64,000 bases of DNA from Paenarthrobacter sp. GOM3 (lineage in GTDB: Bacteria > Actinomycetota > Actinomycetes > Actinomycetales > Micrococcaceae), in the NCBI RefSeq assembly GCF_018215265.2, contig NZ_CP136562.1, forward strand, positions 3,596,001-3,660,000, read 5' to 3'. The stretch's first letter is position 1, and every line of letters starts with the position of its first letter. The notes below the pieces were generated by a model. The model was not told where the DNA came from. It ran no database searches and saw only the letters and a program-made list of their open reading frames with translations. Below, piece by piece: positions 25,592-34,866 of the stretch. A program made the position numbers and the translations under genes.

Positions 25592-26992
25592 ATGGCGAAT
25601 CCGAGCCCCGGAAACTCGATCACCCTGCGCGTCGCCGCACCGTCGAGCTTCACCGCTACCAGCGAACTGGCAGCAGCCGTCGGCGCAGCCGGTGCAGCAA
25701 TCACCGCGCTGGACGTCACGGAATCCCACCACGAGACGATCGTCGTTGACGTCACCTGCAACACCACTGACGACGACCACGCAGCCCGCGTCAAGGACGC
25801 CCTGAACGCGCTCGACGGCGTCACGGTCCAGCACGTTTCGGACCGCACCTTCCTCATGCACCTCGGCGGCAAGCTCGAGGTCGTCCCCAAAGTAGCCCTG
25901 CGCAACCGCGACGATCTCTCGCGTGCCTACACTCCCGGCGTCGCGCGTGTTTGCATGGCCATCGCAGAAGACCCGGCCGCCGCCCGCAACCTCACGGTAA
26001 AGCGCAACACCATCGCGGTCCTCACTGACGGTTCCGCTGTCCTGGGCCTGGGAAACATCGGCCCCGCCGCGGCCCTCCCGGTGATGGAAGGCAAGGCCGC
26101 ACTGTTCAAGCAGTTCGCCAACGTTGACGCGTGGCCGGTCTGCCTGGACACCCAGGACACCGAAGAAATCATCATGATCGCCAAGGCCATGGCCCCCGTC
26201 TACGGGGGCATCAACCTTGAAGACATCGCTGCACCGCGCTGCTTCGAAATCGAGAACCGCCTCCGCGAAGAACTGGACATCCCGGTCTTCCACGATGACC
26301 AGCACGGCACCGCGATCGTCACGCTCGCGGCCTTGGTCAACGCCCTCCGCGTCGTGGACAAGAAGCTGTCCGAGGTCAAGATCGTGGTTTCCGGTGTCGG
26401 TGCTGCCGGCTCGGCCATCATCCAGCTCCTCAAGGCCCAGGGCGCGCAGCACATCATTGCCGCGGGCCGCTCCGGAGCCATCCACTCGGGTGAGGAATAC
26501 AGCGACGAGCACCGCAGCTGGATCGCCGCGAACACCAACGAAGAAGGTTTCTCCGGCACGCTCCACGACGCCCTCAAGGGTGCGGATGTCTTCATCGGCG
26601 TCAGCGCCCCGCACGTGATCGGCGAGGAGCAGGTCGCCTCGATGGCCGATGACGCGATCGTGTTCGCGATGGCCAACCCGACGCCGGAGATCGATCCCGT
26701 CATCGCGTCCAAGCACGCCGCCGTGGTGGCAACGGGCCGCAGCGACTTCCCGAACCAGATCAACAACGTGCTGGCCTTCCCCGGATTCTTCCGCGGGCTC
26801 CTGGACGCCGGAGCATCGGACATCACGCCGGACATGCTGGTGGCCGCAGCCGAGGCAATTGCCAACAGGGTGGCTGACGATGAGCTGAACGCGAGTTACA
26901 TTATCCCCAGCGTCTTCGATCCCCATGTTGCCGCCGATGTGGCTGCTGCCGTAGCTGCTGCTGCGCACGCCAACGCCGCCAGCGCACTCTAG
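25592..26992 (+). CDS. NAD(P)-dependent malic enzyme with N-terminal ACT domain
   Basis: A 466-residue short-form malic enzyme converting malate to pyruvate and CO2. Residues 1-80 look like an ACT regulatory domain; the malic domain follows ([42 protein letters not shown]), then the NAD-binding domain ([12 protein letters not shown]). The ATG at 25592 has AGGAGG upstream, ruling out the longer frame from 25499. It starts the operon with malate synthase, an HpcH/HpaI-like gene and ureidoglycine aminohydrolase, so its job is probably to return glyoxylate-derived malate to pyruvate. Confidence 0.92.
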   Translation: MANPSPGNSITLRVAAPSSFTATSELAAAVGAAGAAITALDVTESHHETIVVDVTCNTTDDDHAARVKDALNALDGVTVQHVSDRTFLMHLGGKLEVVPKVALRNRDDLSRAYTPGVARVCMAIAEDPAAARNLTVKRNTIAVLTDGSAVLGLGNIGPAAALPVMEGKAALFKQFANVDAWPVCLDTQDTEEIIMIAKAMAPVYGGINLEDIAAPRCFEIENRLREELDIPVFHDDQHGTAIVTLAALVNALRVVDKKLSEVKIVVSGVGAAGSAIIQLLKAQGAQHIIAAGRSGAIHSGEEYSDEHRSWIAANTNEEGFSGTLHDALKGADVFIGVSAPHVIGEEQVASMADDAIVFAMANPTPEIDPVIASKHAAVVATGRSDFPNQINNVLAFPGFFRGLLDAGASDITPDMLVAAAEAIANRVADDELNASYIIPSVFDPHVAADVAAAVAAAAHANAASAL

Positions 26993-27011
26993 AACAAAGG
27001 AATCCGCTCAC

Positions 27012-28610
27012 ATGGCTATCACAGTCACCGATCCCCGGCCGATCGATCGCGCCGAGGAAATCCTCACCCCCAAGGCACTGGCCTTCATCGAGGAACTGCA
27101 CAAGCGCTTCGCCGGCACCCGTAACGAGCTGCTGAAGGCACGCGGCGTCAAGCGCCAGCAGGTCGCCGACACTTCCCGCCTGGACTTCCTCCCGGAAACC
27201 CAGGAAATCCGCGACGGCGACTGGAAAGTCGCCGAGGCACCGGCAGCTTTGCAGGACCGCCGCGTTGAAATGACCGGCCCCGCGACCCCGGCCAAGATGG
27301 CCATCAACGCCCTCAACTCCGGCGCCAAGGTGTGGCTGGCCGACCTCGAAGACGCCAGCACTCCTACGTGGCCCAACGTCATCGACGCCATCCTGAACCT
27401 CCGTGACGCCGCACAGGGAACCCTGAGCTACACGTCGCCGGAAGGCAAGGAATACCGCCTCCGCACGGACGCTCCCCTGGCCGTTGTTGTGGCCCGCCCC
27501 CGCGGCTGGCACATGGAGGAACGGCACCTGCTGATCGACGGCGAACCCGCCGTGGGTGCGCTGGTGGACTTTGGCCTGCACTTCTTCCACATCGCCAAGC
27601 AGCTGCTCCTCAACGGCCACGGCCCGTACTACTACCTGCCCAAGATGGAGAGCCACCTGGAGGCACGCCTCTGGAACGACGTCTTTGTCTTCGCGCAGGA
27701 CTTCCTCGGCATCCCGCAGGGCAGCGTCCGCGCCACCGTGCTCATTGAGACCATTCCGGCAGCGTTCGAAATGGACGAGATCCTCTACGAACTGCGCGAC
27801 CACGCCAGCGGCCTGAACGCCGGGCGTTGGGATTACCTCTTCAGCATCATCAAGTACTTCCGTGATGCCGGCGAAGAGTTCGTCCTCCCGGACCGCGCCA
27901 CCGTGGCCATGACGGCTCCGTTCATGCGCGCCTACACCGAACTCCTGGTCAAGACCTGCCACAGGCGTGGTGCCTTCGCCATGGGTGGCATGGCCGCCGT
28001 CATCCCCAACCGCAAGCAGCCCGACGTCACCGCCGCAGCCTTCGATAAGGTCCGCGCCGACAAGACCCGCGAGGCAAACGATGGCTTCGACGGCTCATGG
28101 GTGGCCCACCCGGACCTGGTTCCCACCTGCCGCGAAGTGTTCGACTCCGTGCTGGGTGACCGTCCCAACCAGCTGGACAAGCAGCGCCCCGAGGTGAGCG
28201 TCACCGCTGAGCAGCTGATCGACGTCGCCTCCGCCGGCGGCACCGTGACTGAGGCGGGCCTGCGCCTGAACCTCTACGTTGCCGTGGCTTACACCGGCGT
28301 CTGGATCTCCGGCAGCGGTGCCGTAGCCATCCACAACCTCATGGAAGATGCCGCCACGGCGGAAATCTCCCGCTCGCAGGTTTGGCAGCAGCTCCGCAAC
28401 AAGTCGATCCTTGCGGACACCGGCAACACGGTGACCCGCGAACTGGTTACCCGCATCCTGGGCGAAGAGACCGAGCGCCTGCGCATCGAATTCGGCGACG
28501 AGAACTTCACCAAGTACTACGAGCCGGCGTCCAAGCTGATCGAGGACATCTGTCTCTCCGATGAGTACACGGACTTCCTGACCACACCCGCGTATGAGCT
28601 GGTGGGCTGA
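27012..28610 (+). CDS. aceB: Malate synthase A
   Basis: A 532-residue malate synthase A joining glyoxylate and acetyl-CoA to form malate. The PROSITE-type signature is visible as RDHASGLNAGRWDYLFS, and the catalytic Arg lies in VVVARPRGWHMEE. Length and the ending FLTTPAYELV are typical of isoform A. It follows malic enzyme by 19 bases and touches the next gene. No isocitrate lyase gene is adjacent, so the glyoxylate comes from another source, most likely ureidoglycolate. Confidence 0.94.
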   Translation: MAITVTDPRPIDRAEEILTPKALAFIEELHKRFAGTRNELLKARGVKRQQVADTSRLDFLPETQEIRDGDWKVAEAPAALQDRRVEMTGPATPAKMAINALNSGAKVWLADLEDASTPTWPNVIDAILNLRDAAQGTLSYTSPEGKEYRLRTDAPLAVVVARPRGWHMEERHLLIDGEPAVGALVDFGLHFFHIAKQLLLNGHGPYYYLPKMESHLEARLWNDVFVFAQDFLGIPQGSVRATVLIETIPAAFEMDEILYELRDHASGLNAGRWDYLFSIIKYFRDAGEEFVLPDRATVAMTAPFMRAYTELLVKTCHRRGAFAMGGMAAVIPNRKQPDVTAAAFDKVRADKTREANDGFDGSWVAHPDLVPTCREVFDSVLGDRPNQLDKQRPEVSVTAEQLIDVASAGGTVTEAGLRLNLYVAVAYTGVWISGSGAVAIHNLMEDAATAEISRSQVWQQLRNKSILADTGNTVTRELVTRILGEETERLRIEFGDENFTKYYEPASKLIEDICLSDEYTDFLTTPAYELVG

Positions 28611-28611
28611 G

Positions 28612-29874
28612 ATGGGATCGTTCTCCTCCTCTGACCTCGCCCACATCGAGGCGCAGCTCGCTGCCACCGACCAGTTGCTCGACCGCAACTACCCCGGCGA
28701 CGACGGCTCCCGCCAGCCCATCCACACCGTCTACATCCCGGCTGACCGCTTCACGCCCACCTTCGTGGCGGACTGGGGCGCCCAGGCACTCGCGACGGCG
28801 GAAGCTCACGGCGGACTCGAAAAGCTCGGCCAGCTGCTGGGACAGGAACCTGACCTCGCTGCCGCCGTTGCTTCACGGGTTGCTTCCAAGCTTTCCTCGG
28901 AGCCCATTGAGGACCTGCGCCTCGATTTCGAAGACGGTTACGGCGACCGCGGTGATGAGGCAGAAGACGCCGACGCCGTTGCTGCCGCCAACGCTGTTGC
29001 GGCAGCGGTCGCGGCCGGAACTGCTCCGCCGTTCATCGGTATCCGCTTCAAATGCTTCGAAGCCCCCACCCGGGCCCGCGGCCTGAAGACCCTGGACCTG
29101 TTCGTGTCCACGCTCGCGGCCGCCGGGGAACTCCCGGCCGGACTGATCCTCACCCTGCCCAAGGTCACCACGGTGGCCCAGGTTCAGGCCATGGATTACG
29201 CGGTGTCCCGCCTTGAGGAAGTCCACGGACTTCCCGCAGGCCGGCTCCGGTTCGAGGTGCAGGTGGAAACGCCGCAGCTCATCATCGGTGCCGACGGAAC
29301 CTCGCCTGTTGCACAGCTCCCCCACGTTGTCCCCGGACGCATCAGCGCCCTGCACTACGGGACCTACGACTACAGCGCTTCGCTGGGTATCTCCGCGGAA
29401 TACCAGTCCATGGAGCACCCGGTGGCCGACTTCGCCAAGGAAGTCATGCAGCTCGCTGTTGCCGGCACGGGCATCCGCCTCTCCGACGGTTCCACCAACA
29501 TCATCCCCGTGGGTGACGCAGTGGAAGATGCCTGGAAGCTGCACGGACGCCTGGTTCGTCGTTCACTGGAAAACGGCTACTACCAGGGGTGGGATCTCCA
29601 CGCCGCCCAACTGCCCAGCCGTTTCTCGGCGTCGTACGCTTTCTACCGCGAAGGCTTGCCCGCCGCGGCGCTCCGCCTCCGCAACTATGTGGAGCGGACC
29701 GAAGGCGGCGTCATGGATGAGCCCGCCACCGCCCGCGCGCTGGCTGGCTTCGTCCTCCGCGGCGTCCAATGCGGCGCAGTGGGGACCGACGAGGTCAAGG
29801 CGCTTGCCGGCGTCGAACTTTCACAGCTGACCGCACTGGCGCACCCGCGGCTCGCGCAACCGACTTCCCACTGA
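28612..29874 (+). CDS. HpcH/HpaI aldolase/citrate lyase-like protein (DUF6986-type)
   Basis: A 420-residue protein of the phosphoenolpyruvate/HpcH-HpaI TIM-barrel superfamily. LRLDFEDGYGDRGDEAEDAD supplies the acidic metal-binding motif, LILTLPKVTT the strand carrying a Lys, and RFEVQVETPQLI the second metal Glu. I believe it belongs to the family catalogued as DUF6986, which has no assigned reaction. It starts one base after the malate synthase stop and precedes ureidoglycine aminohydrolase, so it probably acts on a glyoxylate or ureidoglycolate unit. Roles such as a ureidoglycolate or malyl-type C-C lyase are hypotheses. An ATG or earlier in-frame start at 28594 would overlap aceB. Confidence 0.75.
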   Translation: MGSFSSSDLAHIEAQLAATDQLLDRNYPGDDGSRQPIHTVYIPADRFTPTFVADWGAQALATAEAHGGLEKLGQLLGQEPDLAAAVASRVASKLSSEPIEDLRLDFEDGYGDRGDEAEDADAVAAANAVAAAVAAGTAPPFIGIRFKCFEAPTRARGLKTLDLFVSTLAAAGELPAGLILTLPKVTTVAQVQAMDYAVSRLEEVHGLPAGRLRFEVQVETPQLIIGADGTSPVAQLPHVVPGRISALHYGTYDYSASLGISAEYQSMEHPVADFAKEVMQLAVAGTGIRLSDGSTNIIPVGDAVEDAWKLHGRLVRRSLENGYYQGWDLHAAQLPSRFSASYAFYREGLPAAALRLRNYVERTEGGVMDEPATARALAGFVLRGVQCGAVGTDEVKALAGVELSQLTALAHPRLAQPTSH

Positions 29875-29888
29875 TAAGGAGCACACGC

Positions 29889-30701
29889 ATGGGCAAGTAC
29901 TACTACCCCGAGGGCGGGCTGCCCCCGCAGACCCACCTGACCACCGAACGGGCCATCGTCACCGAGGCCTACACAGTGATCCCCAAGGGCGTCATGACGG
30001 ACATCGTCACCAGCAACCTGCCGGGCTTCTCCAACACCCGCTCCTGGATCATCGCGCGGCCGATCTCCGGCTTCGCCACCACGTTCTCCCAGCTGATCGT
30101 CGAGATCGGCGCGGGCGGCGGGGCGCCCAAGGCAGAGTTCGAAGCGGGCGTTGAAGGCGTCATCTTCGTCACCAAGGGCCAGGTCAACCTGACCCTCGAC
30201 GGTGAACTCCACCACCTCGAAGAGGGCGGCTATGCCTACCTCGCAGCGGGTTCGGAGTGGGGCTTGGAGAACGTCTCCGACGACATCGTCTCCTTCCACT
30301 GGATCCGCAAGGCCTACGAGCGGCTCGAGGGTTTCGAAGCCAAGTCCTTCGTCACCAACGAGAAGGACGTGGAGCCCACCTCCATGCCGGACACCAACGA
30401 CGTCTGGAAGACCACCCGCTTCACGGATTCCAGCGATCTGGCCCACGACATGCAGGTCAACATCGTCACGTTCCAGCCCGGCGGCGTGATCCCCTTCCCG
30501 GAAACCCATGTCATGGAGCACGGCCTGTACGTGCTCGAGGGCAAGGCCATGTACTTGCTCAACAACGACTGGGTTGAGGTGGAGGCCGGCGACTTCATGT
30601 GGCTGCGCGCGTTCTGCCCGCAGGCCTGCTACGCGGGTGGTCCGGGCGAGTTCCGGTACCTGCTGTACAAGGACATGAACCGCCAGGTGAAGCTCACCTA
30701 G
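29889..30701 (+). CDS. allE: (S)-ureidoglycine aminohydrolase
   Basis: A 270-residue bicupin converting (S)-ureidoglycine to (S)-ureidoglycolate and ammonia. The manganese ligands are visible in the C-terminal cupin as E-x-H-x3-H in FPETHVMEHGLYV and the Gln of AFCPQACYAGG, followed by the hallmark ending GEFRYLLYKDMNRQVKL. The ATG at 29889 has AAGGAG seven bases upstream. It is the last gene of the operon. Allantoinase, allantoate amidohydrolase and a recognisable ureidoglycolate lyase are not in the window. Confidence 0.93.
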   Translation: MGKYYYPEGGLPPQTHLTTERAIVTEAYTVIPKGVMTDIVTSNLPGFSNTRSWIIARPISGFATTFSQLIVEIGAGGGAPKAEFEAGVEGVIFVTKGQVNLTLDGELHHLEEGGYAYLAAGSEWGLENVSDDIVSFHWIRKAYERLEGFEAKSFVTNEKDVEPTSMPDTNDVWKTTRFTDSSDLAHDMQVNIVTFQPGGVIPFPETHVMEHGLYVLEGKAMYLLNNDWVEVEAGDFMWLRAFCPQACYAGGPGEFRYLLYKDMNRQVKLT

Positions 30702-30713
30702 TCTGTTGCTTGC

Positions 30714-30786
30714 GCCGAGATCGCCGGAAACCTGCCAGTTCGTCTGGAGTTTTCCGGCGATTTCGCCGTTTTCCGGCGAACTCAGC
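30714..30786. repeat. Dispersed ~72-bp palindromic repeat, copy B
   Basis: Matches copy A throughout (TCGCCGGAAA, TTTCCGGCGATTTCGC, GGCGAACTC blocks). It follows allE and overlaps the last codons of the 98-residue membrane protein gene. Confidence 0.7.
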
Positions 30787-31078
30787 GGCGGCGGCCCACG
30801 GCAAGCCCGGCCCAGAACGCAAGGAGGAGCAAGCCCAGCACCGTCACGGCCAGCCCGAACTGGGTTCCCTGGCTGACAAAGGCGGCACCGTTTCCCGTGA
30901 AGACCTGATTACTGAGCGGCGCGTAGGCAAACCAGCCAAAATCAGTGCTCTGGGTGTTCCACGCCACGATCAGCCCGACAATCACCGCCAGCAGCCCCAG
31001 TAAAGGCACGACGACGGCAGAGACTCTGCGCGCGGGCTTCGGTGTGTTGTGTTCCCCAAGTGTGTTGTTGTCCCCCAT
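30782..31078 (-). CDS. Small two-helix membrane protein
   Basis: A 98-residue protein with a short polar N-terminus (MGDNNTLGEHNTPKPARR) and two hydrophobic segments (about residues 20-42 and 72-94) joined by an aromatic extracytoplasmic loop. No family was recognised. The ATG at 31078 sits just after GGGGG; upstream residues of the longer frame to 31333 read through repeat copy C and are rejected. The gene is bracketed by repeat copies B and C. Confidence 0.6.
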   Translation of the reverse strand: MGDNNTLGEHNTPKPARRVSAVVVPLLGLLAVIVGLIVAWNTQSTDFGWFAYAPLSNQVFTGNGAAFVSQGTQFGLAVTVLGLLLLAFWAGLAVGRRR

Positions 31079-31117
31079 GCGCCCGAGTCTAACCTGCGTG
31101 CGAGTTCGTGGAACCGC

Positions 31118-31188
31118 GCGAGTTCGCTGGAATGCGGCGAAATCGCCGGAGCCTTCCCTGCGTTTTGGCACGTTTCCCGCGACCTCGG
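31118..31188. repeat. Dispersed ~72-bp palindromic repeat, copy C
   Basis: Begins GCGAGTTCGCTGGAA and ends TTTCCCGCGACCTCGG. A truncated extra start (GCGAGTTCGTGGAACC) precedes it at 31100-31115. It lies between the divergent membrane-protein and DinB-like genes. Confidence 0.65.
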
Positions 31189-31217
31189 TGTCGGCCCCCT
31201 TCTGTAGAGTGCAGCAC

Positions 31218-31805
31218 ATGGATGACAAAGCGACGCTGCTCACATACCTCAGGAGCCGGCGGGAGGACCTCCTCGGCAAAGTTGAGGACCTCAGCGAGTA
31301 CGACGCCCGCAGGCCCATGACACCCACCGGCACTAACCTTTTGGGGCTCGTGAAGCACGTGGCCAGCGTCCAGTTGGACTACTTCGGTGTGACCTTCGGA
31401 CGGCCCAGTGGCCGAGAACTGCCGTGGTTCGCCGATGGTGCCGAGCCCGATGGGGACATGTGGGTTCCAGCCAGCGAAAGCCGCGAAGAGATCATCGAAC
31501 TGCATCGCTTCTCCGCTGAGCACAGCGACGCCACCATCGAGGCACTGCCTTTGGATGCGGCGGGCGTGGTGCCCTGGTGGTCCGGCGACAGGGCCCACGT
31601 AACGCTCCACCAGATCCTGGTGCACATGTGCGTCGAAACGGCCCGCCATGCCGGGCACGCGGACATCCTCCGCGAACTCATAGACGGTTCAGCAGGCCAG
31701 CGGCCAGGGGACCTGAGCGTTCCGGGAAAGTCCCCGGAGGAATGGGCGGCGTACCGGGCCCGCATCGAGCAGGCGGCCGTGGAGGCTGGCAACGGCAACC
31801 GGTGA
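31218..31805 (+). CDS. DinB-like/DUF664 family protein
   Basis: A 195-residue four-helix DinB/YfiT-like protein. The first metal His is in GLVKHVASVQLDYFG, and the other two fit LVHMCVETARHAGHADILRE. Such proteins bind a divalent metal and include thiol-dependent transferases; the actual reaction is unknown. The ATG at 31218 has TAGAG about nine bases upstream. A strong hairpin follows its stop. Confidence 0.82.
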   Translation: MDDKATLLTYLRSRREDLLGKVEDLSEYDARRPMTPTGTNLLGLVKHVASVQLDYFGVTFGRPSGRELPWFADGAEPDGDMWVPASESREEIIELHRFSAEHSDATIEALPLDAAGVVPWWSGDRAHVTLHQILVHMCVETARHAGHADILRELIDGSAGQRPGDLSVPGKSPEEWAAYRARIEQAAVEAGNGNR

Positions 31806-31811
31806 ACCTTT

Positions 31812-31855
31812 ACAGCGCCCGACGGCGGCACCCAAGTGCCGCCGTCGGGCGCTGT
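31812..31855 (+). terminator. Terminator after the DinB-like gene
   Basis: A 20-bp perfect stem around loop CCAA (31832-31835), seven bases past the stop. Its CGCCCGACGGCGG core recurs in other terminators here. Confidence 0.85.
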
Positions 31856-32026
31856 TGTGCGGGAGATCCACAGGCGCAAGTCCTCCCCGCAAACTTGATA
31901 CGAACTTGAGCTAATCGAAAAGGTTCCTTGATGTTGCGGCGCGACTCTGGAAACAGGCGAAGCACCAATACATCGGGGCTTCGGCATCGAATTTCCAGCA
32001 TGAAAGACAACGATGTGGGGGACCCA

Positions 32027-32500
32027 ATGGACCAGTCAGCAGCTCTCAGTGAGGTGATGGCCGTCAAAGGCATCATCCAGGATCAGCACCCCGTGGATTT
32101 CTACGCGCTGGGCGTTGCGGGATGCATCGACCGGCTGGCTGCTCCGCTGCGTAGGGCCGGTGTAACAGTGCATTGGCACACCCCGCACCACGGAATCGAG
32201 ATCTCCTCTTCCGCTGCGGCACTTTTGTATCACGTGGCCCAGGAAGCGTTCAGCAACACCCTCAACTACGCAGGAGCCAGCGAGCTCACCATCCGCCTGA
32301 ACGCGGTGTACCACGGCATCCAGCTCACCATCACCGATGATGGCAGCGGCTTCGAAATCCATGCAGCACCCAGCGGACGTCGCCACGGATTTGGGCTCCT
32401 TATGATGTCGATCGCAGTGCACGACGCCGGCGGGACAGTGGACATCGACTCCGAGGTTGGACGGGGCACCAGCGTGAGGGTCACCCTTCCTCTCGATTGA
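32027..32500 (+). CDS. Stand-alone histidine-kinase-like ATPase domain protein
   Basis: A 157-residue GHKL ATPase domain of the NarL/DegS kinase type. The N-box is LYHVAQEAFSNTLNYAGA, the G1 box DDGSGFE, and the G2 box HGFGLLMM. There is no sensor, membrane segment or phospho-accepting His helix, and no response regulator gene is adjacent. GGGGGA five bases before the ATG at 32027 supports this start over ATGs at 32000 and 31931. It may modulate an unlinked kinase or regulator. Confidence 0.72.
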   Translation: MDQSAALSEVMAVKGIIQDQHPVDFYALGVAGCIDRLAAPLRRAGVTVHWHTPHHGIEISSSAAALLYHVAQEAFSNTLNYAGASELTIRLNAVYHGIQLTITDDGSGFEIHAAPSGRRHGFGLLMMSIAVHDAGGTVDIDSEVGRGTSVRVTLPLD

Positions 32501-32596
32501 GTCCTATTTGGGACCTTATTTAGGCTTCCACCCCATGGATCGGCGGCAGTGCCGGACGTATTCTGTACCTACTTTTCAGCCGCATGTCCCTACGGA

Positions 32597-34792
32597 ATGG
32601 CATCGAAAATGGCGCGGAACAAGGGTCGTAAGCCAGCTCTCGGAAAGGTCCTGCTCAGGATCTTCGGATTCTTTCTCGTGAGTATCCTCTGCGGCGTGCT
32701 GATCTCCGGGTTCGTGGTGCCCGTGGTCGCTTTCACCAGCACCACGGTGGGTGGATCCATCGGGTTCTACGAGAGCCTGCCCAGCGAACTTAACGTGGAC
32801 TCGCCCTCCCTTTCCAGCACCGTGGTCACGGCAGACGGCCAGCACATTGCCACCTTTTATGCCGAGAATCGGGTGAAGGTTCCGCTGGAGGAAATGTCGC
32901 CGTTTATCCGGGAAGCGATCGTCGCCATTGAGGACAGCCGGTTCTACGAGCACCCTGGTGTGGATGCCCAAGGCATCATGAGGGCGTTGACCTCAAACCT
33001 GACCAAGGGCACCCATCAGGGAGCCTCCACCTTGACGCAGCAGTACGTCACCAATGTGCTCAACGAGTCGCGGCTCTCGGAGGGAAAGCCTGAGGATGTT
33101 GTCCTCAGCGGCGAAAAGACAATGGGCGACAAACTGCGCGAAATCAAGCTGGCCCTGGAACTGGAAAAGCGGTTCAGCAAGGACCAAATCCTCGAGGGCT
33201 ACCTGAACATTGTCTTCTTCAACCGGAACGCCTACGGCATTGAAGCGGCGTCGCGCTATTTCTTCAGTACTTCCGCCAAGGACCTGACCCTGCCGCAGGC
33301 CGCGCTCCTGGCCGGCTTGGTGAATGGCCCCAGTATCTATGACCCTACGGTGGACCCGGAGGCAGCGCTGACACGCAGGAACCTGGTGCTGGACCGGATG
33401 CTGGAGCAAGGGAAGATCACCGCCGTTGACCATGGAGTCGCCGTAGCAACACCGGTGGAGCTCAACATCACGCCCTCAATGCAGGGCTGCGCGGGAGCAT
33501 CCATCGCCACGTACTTCTGCGATTACGTTTCGCATCTCATCCTCAACAACGAGGCCTACGGCTCAACCTTGGAGGAACGCGAACGGCTCCTGTACCGCGG
33601 CGGCCTCACCATCACCACCACGCTGGACAGCCGGCTCCAGGCCGCCGCCCAAAAACAAGTGGACGCCTCGGCCGGTGACAATCCTGACAAGTGGGGTGCG
33701 GCCATGACCACGGTGCAGCCCGGCACCGGCAAGATCCTTGCCATGGCCCAGAACACCGTGTTCGTGCCGGAGGAAGGAAAGTACGATACCCAGCTGAACT
33801 TCAACGTGGACGCCAAGGATGAGAACGGCTACGACCTCAACGGTGCCGGGGGCTTCCAGCCTGGGTCAACCATGAAGCCGTTCATCTATGCGGAGTGGCT
33901 CAACGAAGGCAAGAATCCAACCGCAGTAGTTGACGCCTCCCGCAGGGTCTACCCCATCGGATTCCCGTGGCGTGACAGTTGCGGAAAGGTACTCGGTGGC
34001 TACAGCACGGCCCAGAAAGCGGCCAACCTTGGTGCCGACGATGACCTGCAAAACAACGACGTCGGCTACTACCGTCCCATGCCCATCAACTACGGGCTCT
34101 ACAACTCGATCAATACGGCCACGTTCGCTACTGCCGCGCAACTGGACTTCTGCGGTATCCAGCGGATGGTGGACACGGTGGGCCTGCACAGCGGCCTGGA
34201 CAACGCGCCGGTCAACATGCACCAGATCGGCAACCTGCTCGGTTCCATCGGAGTGGCCCCCGTGGTCCTGGCGAGCGCTTACGCCACGTTCGCCAACGAC
34301 GGTACCTACTGCGCTCCCATCGCCATCACCGAAATCAGCGACGCGCAGGGGCGGCAGTACGAGGCCCAGGAACCCGAATGCCGGGATGCGGTCAAACCTG
34401 CTGTTGCCCGCGGAGTTAATGCGGTATTGCAGGACGTCCTGAAGATGGGGTCCGGCGTCTACATCGAGCCCAAGGTGCAGAGCCAGGTCCCTGTTGCAGC
34501 GAAAACGGGAACCTCCAACAACAACGGAGCAACGTGGGTGGCAGGCTTCACGACGGCGCTGGCCACGGCGTCGTTCTTCGGGGATACCTCGGCCGGCCAG
34601 CAACGGGCGGGCCAGAACGTCACCATCAACGGCAAGTTCTACAAGTCGCTGGATGGCTACATGATCGCCGGTCCGCAGTGGGCCAACTACATGATGGAAG
34701 CCACTGCCCTCTATCCCAGTGGTCCCTTCCCCGCGCCGGCTCCCCCACCACCGCCCGCTCCCGTTACCACTGCGCCCGCCGCTCCGCGGTAG
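32597..34792 (+). CDS. Class A penicillin-binding protein (transglycosylase/transpeptidase)
   Basis: A 731-residue bifunctional peptidoglycan synthase. After a basic tail and one membrane helix (about residues 15-40), the GT51 domain shows EDSRFYEHPGVD and GASTLTQQYVTN. The penicillin-binding domain has the serine motif STMK (GFQPGSTMKPF), SIN (YNSINTATFA) and KTGTS. The C-terminal tail is Pro/Ala-rich (PAPAPPPPPAP), as in actinobacterial PonA proteins. The start is uncertain: 32597 or 32609 are both possible, each with a weak ribosome site. Confidence 0.9.
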   Translation: MASKMARNKGRKPALGKVLLRIFGFFLVSILCGVLISGFVVPVVAFTSTTVGGSIGFYESLPSELNVDSPSLSSTVVTADGQHIATFYAENRVKVPLEEMSPFIREAIVAIEDSRFYEHPGVDAQGIMRALTSNLTKGTHQGASTLTQQYVTNVLNESRLSEGKPEDVVLSGEKTMGDKLREIKLALELEKRFSKDQILEGYLNIVFFNRNAYGIEAASRYFFSTSAKDLTLPQAALLAGLVNGPSIYDPTVDPEAALTRRNLVLDRMLEQGKITAVDHGVAVATPVELNITPSMQGCAGASIATYFCDYVSHLILNNEAYGSTLEERERLLYRGGLTITTTLDSRLQAAAQKQVDASAGDNPDKWGAAMTTVQPGTGKILAMAQNTVFVPEEGKYDTQLNFNVDAKDENGYDLNGAGGFQPGSTMKPFIYAEWLNEGKNPTAVVDASRRVYPIGFPWRDSCGKVLGGYSTAQKAANLGADDDLQNNDVGYYRPMPINYGLYNSINTATFATAAQLDFCGIQRMVDTVGLHSGLDNAPVNMHQIGNLLGSIGVAPVVLASAYATFANDGTYCAPIAITEISDAQGRQYEAQEPECRDAVKPAVARGVNAVLQDVLKMGSGVYIEPKVQSQVPVAAKTGTSNNNGATWVAGFTTALATASFFGDTSAGQQRAGQNVTINGKFYKSLDGYMIAGPQWANYMMEATALYPSGPFPAPAPPPPPAPVTTAPAAPR

Positions 34793-34803
34793 TAGCTCCC
34801 CCT

Positions 34804-34866
34804 CGTTGCGAGGCCCGATCTGCAGGGTTCGCGCCCTCCATACCCTGCACAGCAGGCCTCACAACG
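34804..34866. repeat. Single diverged copy of the 74-bp stem-loop repeat
   Basis: CGTTGCGAGGCCC...GCAGGGT...ACCCTGCA... follows the same pattern as the tandem units at 47507-47717. Its outer ends CGTTGCGAGGCC and GGCCTCACAACG also pair with one mismatch. It lies between convergent genes and includes the stop of the FAD gene. Confidence 0.6.

Noticed and set aside
32549..32596. Earlier start for the penicillin-binding protein
   Set aside because: The extra residues (FCTYFSAACPYG) do not resemble a cytoplasmic tail of the family; a start at 32597 or 32609 fits better.
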